A stretch of DNA of 23,016 bases, from positions 1 to 23,016 of the forward strand of contig CALDIB010000072.1 of the NCBI GenBank assembly GCA_937902125.1, in the 5' to 3' direction. Under the pieces are notes generated by a model. The model worked only from the letters and a program-made list of their open reading frames with translations, made no database searches and was not told where the DNA came from. Source of the DNA: an uncultured Treponema sp. GTDB taxonomy: Bacteria; Spirochaetota; Spirochaetia; Treponematales; Treponemataceae. A program made the translations under genes and the position numbers. Shown one piece after another: positions 21,961 to 23,016 of this stretch (the first letter of the stretch is position 1; every line of letters begins with the position of its first letter).

Positions 21961-22245
21961 ATGTCTAAAAAATTATTGCTTTGCATCATTGGATTGATTA
22001 TTGTCGTTTCAGTAATTGTCACTGGGATTGTGTATTCATTTTTTCACGATTTAAATTCCATAAGCGATAAGACTGCTGGAATATTCGCCATCATCGCAGG
22101 CGTGGGATGTTTAATGACCTTTCCAAAAAGTTTGGACGATTTTAGATCCGCCAAAGGGTCAAGAATGGTTGAGACAAAAGGATGCTTGCTTTCATTCTTT
22201 GGCGTTTTGCTTGTTCTTGCCGGCTTATGGAAATTATTAAAATAG
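21961..22245 (+). CDS. Small membrane protein of unknown function
   Basis: 94 residues from ATG 21961 (in-frame ATG 21928 would overlap the previous gene). It begins KKLLLCIIGLIIVVSVIVTG (helix about 4-25), followed by a short loop, a possible middle helix (AGIFAIIAGVGCLMTF) and a C-terminal helix (CLLSFFGVLLVLAGLWKLL). The positive residues in the middle loop and short tails suit a two- or three-helix inner-membrane protein. I do not recognise the family. It starts 11 bases after the YcxB-like gene with AGGTTG as a weak ribosome binding site, ends in TAG, and probably shares an operon with its neighbours. Confidence 0.6.
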   Translation: MSKKLLLCIIGLIIVVSVIVTGIVYSFFHDLNSISDKTAGIFAIIAGVGCLMTFPKSLDDFRSAKGSRMVETKGCLLSFFGVLLVLAGLWKLLK

Positions 22246-22274
22246 ATGTTTGATTTTTTGAAGTGGGGTGAAAT

Positions 22275-22982
22275 ATGGTGAGAAAAGCGAGCGGCGGAAT
22301 CGCCTCGTTGTTGATTTTGGTTTTTGTGTGGATCGTTCCGGTTGTTTTTGGCGTGGTTGTGGCAAGAAAGAAGAACCGTTCGCCCCATTGGTTTTGGCTT
22401 GGGATTTGGCCCGGCGTTGGCTGGTGGGTTTTTATTATTATGTTGATACTTAAGCCTTTGCAAGTGTGCGAAAAGTGCAAGAAAAAAATTCCGGCCGATT
22501 CAAGAGTTTGCCCTTACTGCGCCACAGAAACAACATTCTCCGCAAAAACAAAGGAAGAAATTCAAGAAGAAAAGAAAAAACATAATAAGAAAACAATCGC
22601 GGCTGTTTGCATTGTTGTCGGAATAATGCTTTGCTTTGTTTTTGTGACTATGTTTTCTGTAGCCGCGTCATTTAAGAGTTGCGAGCCGTACAAGCATTCT
22701 TTGGAATTGATCGAAAGCAATCCAATCATACAAGAATATTTAGGCCAAGATTACCGCCAAACGGGAATGATAAGCGGTTCATTAAAATCAAATGCGAACG
22801 GAATGGGAAGCGCGTATTTTTCTTATAAAATAAAAGGACAGAACGGAATTTCTATAGTTTATGTGGATGCCGAAAAAGAAAACGATGTTTGGATTTATAA
22901 AAAAATCAATTTTTATAAAGAAAAGCAATCGTGTGATGTGATTGATTTGTTGGCTGAGGAATATAATAAGCCTCAGATTTAG
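22275..22982 (+). CDS. Membrane protein with zinc ribbon and Coa1-like C-terminal domain
   Basis: 235 residues. Two N-terminal membrane helices (about 8-30 and 37-60, the latter Trp-rich), then a zinc ribbon CEKCKKKIPADSRVCPYC (C65, C68, C79, C82), a Lys/Glu linker (90-106), a third helix (108-131) and an extracytoplasmic domain (about 137-218). The last reads SLELIESNPIIQEYLG, GSAYFSYKIKGQNGISIVYV and DVWIYKKINF, the pattern of Coa1/Tim21-like domains: a helix, a Gly turn and a beta sheet. In bacteria such domains occur in proteins of unknown role; a cytochrome oxidase role is unlikely in this anaerobe. ATG 22275 follows GTGGGGTG. Ends in TAG. A CTGAGG/CCTCAG hairpin lies in its last codons (22954-22976). 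Confidence 0.65.
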   Translation: MVRKASGGIASLLILVFVWIVPVVFGVVVARKKNRSPHWFWLGIWPGVGWWVFIIMLILKPLQVCEKCKKKIPADSRVCPYCATETTFSAKTKEEIQEEKKKHNKKTIAAVCIVVGIMLCFVFVTMFSVAASFKSCEPYKHSLELIESNPIIQEYLGQDYRQTGMISGSLKSNANGMGSAYFSYKIKGQNGISIVYVDAEKENDVWIYKKINFYKEKQSCDVIDLLAEEYNKPQI

Positions 22983-23016
22983 ACACGGAGGAGAAAAAAT
23001 AACGAATTTGTGCTAA

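Overview
The window reads as a spirochaete chromosome fragment, most likely a gut- or rumen-type anaerobic Treponema, with a short foreign piece joined to its left end. Pointers to Treponema are a BspA-like leucine-rich-repeat lipoprotein, the GGGtGRT/NifU-like pair, rubrerythrin, a lax FFSC lipobox, and heavy use of TTG and CTT leucine codons. The genus is inferred from gene content and family resemblance; no database search was possible.

Left end (1 to about 893): an AT-rich stretch carries the 3' end of pgsA with a clean terminator, then a convergent chromate-transporter gene. At 874-893 both the transporter reading frame (minus) and the HslV reading frame (plus) are plausible, and each gene loses its 5' end there. 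This looks like an assembly chimera or a real rearrangement across about 20 bp of shared sequence. hslV (5'-truncated) and hslU follow.

2849-8430 is a carbohydrate block: a GH31 alpha-glucosidase (minus) divergent from an AraC-type regulator (plus), then a glycogen-debranching amylo-alpha-1,6-glucosidase (minus). It should serve breakdown of glycogen or maltodextrin. The gaps hold a structured leader, a perfect AT-rich palindrome, duplicated 15-mers and a 22-bp repeat cluster.

8976-13101 is a probable operon: a two-subunit chromate-type transporter and a very large lipoprotein gene (LRR, discoidin-like and ankyrin domains) broken by an in-frame amber codon. 13152-14908 (minus) encodes the GGGtGRT protein and a NifU-like protein, with a terminator and a well-formed promoter back-to-back with that of enolase. 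Enolase (plus) and rubrerythrin (minus) converge on a long perfect hairpin.

17158-20948 is translation-related: tRNA-Gln(CTG), a terminator, tRNA-Glu(CTC), rsgA and mutS2. A full pgsA follows from a promoter that predicts a leaderless mRNA. The last 1.4 kb is AT-richer and encodes three small proteins (YcxB-like, a two-helix membrane protein, and a zinc-ribbon/Coa1-like membrane protein). All three end in TAG, a stop used by no intact gene in the spirochaete-like core.

No CRISPR array, insertion sequence or prophage was seen. The least understood items are the GGGtGRT/NifU-like pair, the amber-interrupted surface protein, the two predicted leaderless genes and the repeat cluster at 8731-8835.
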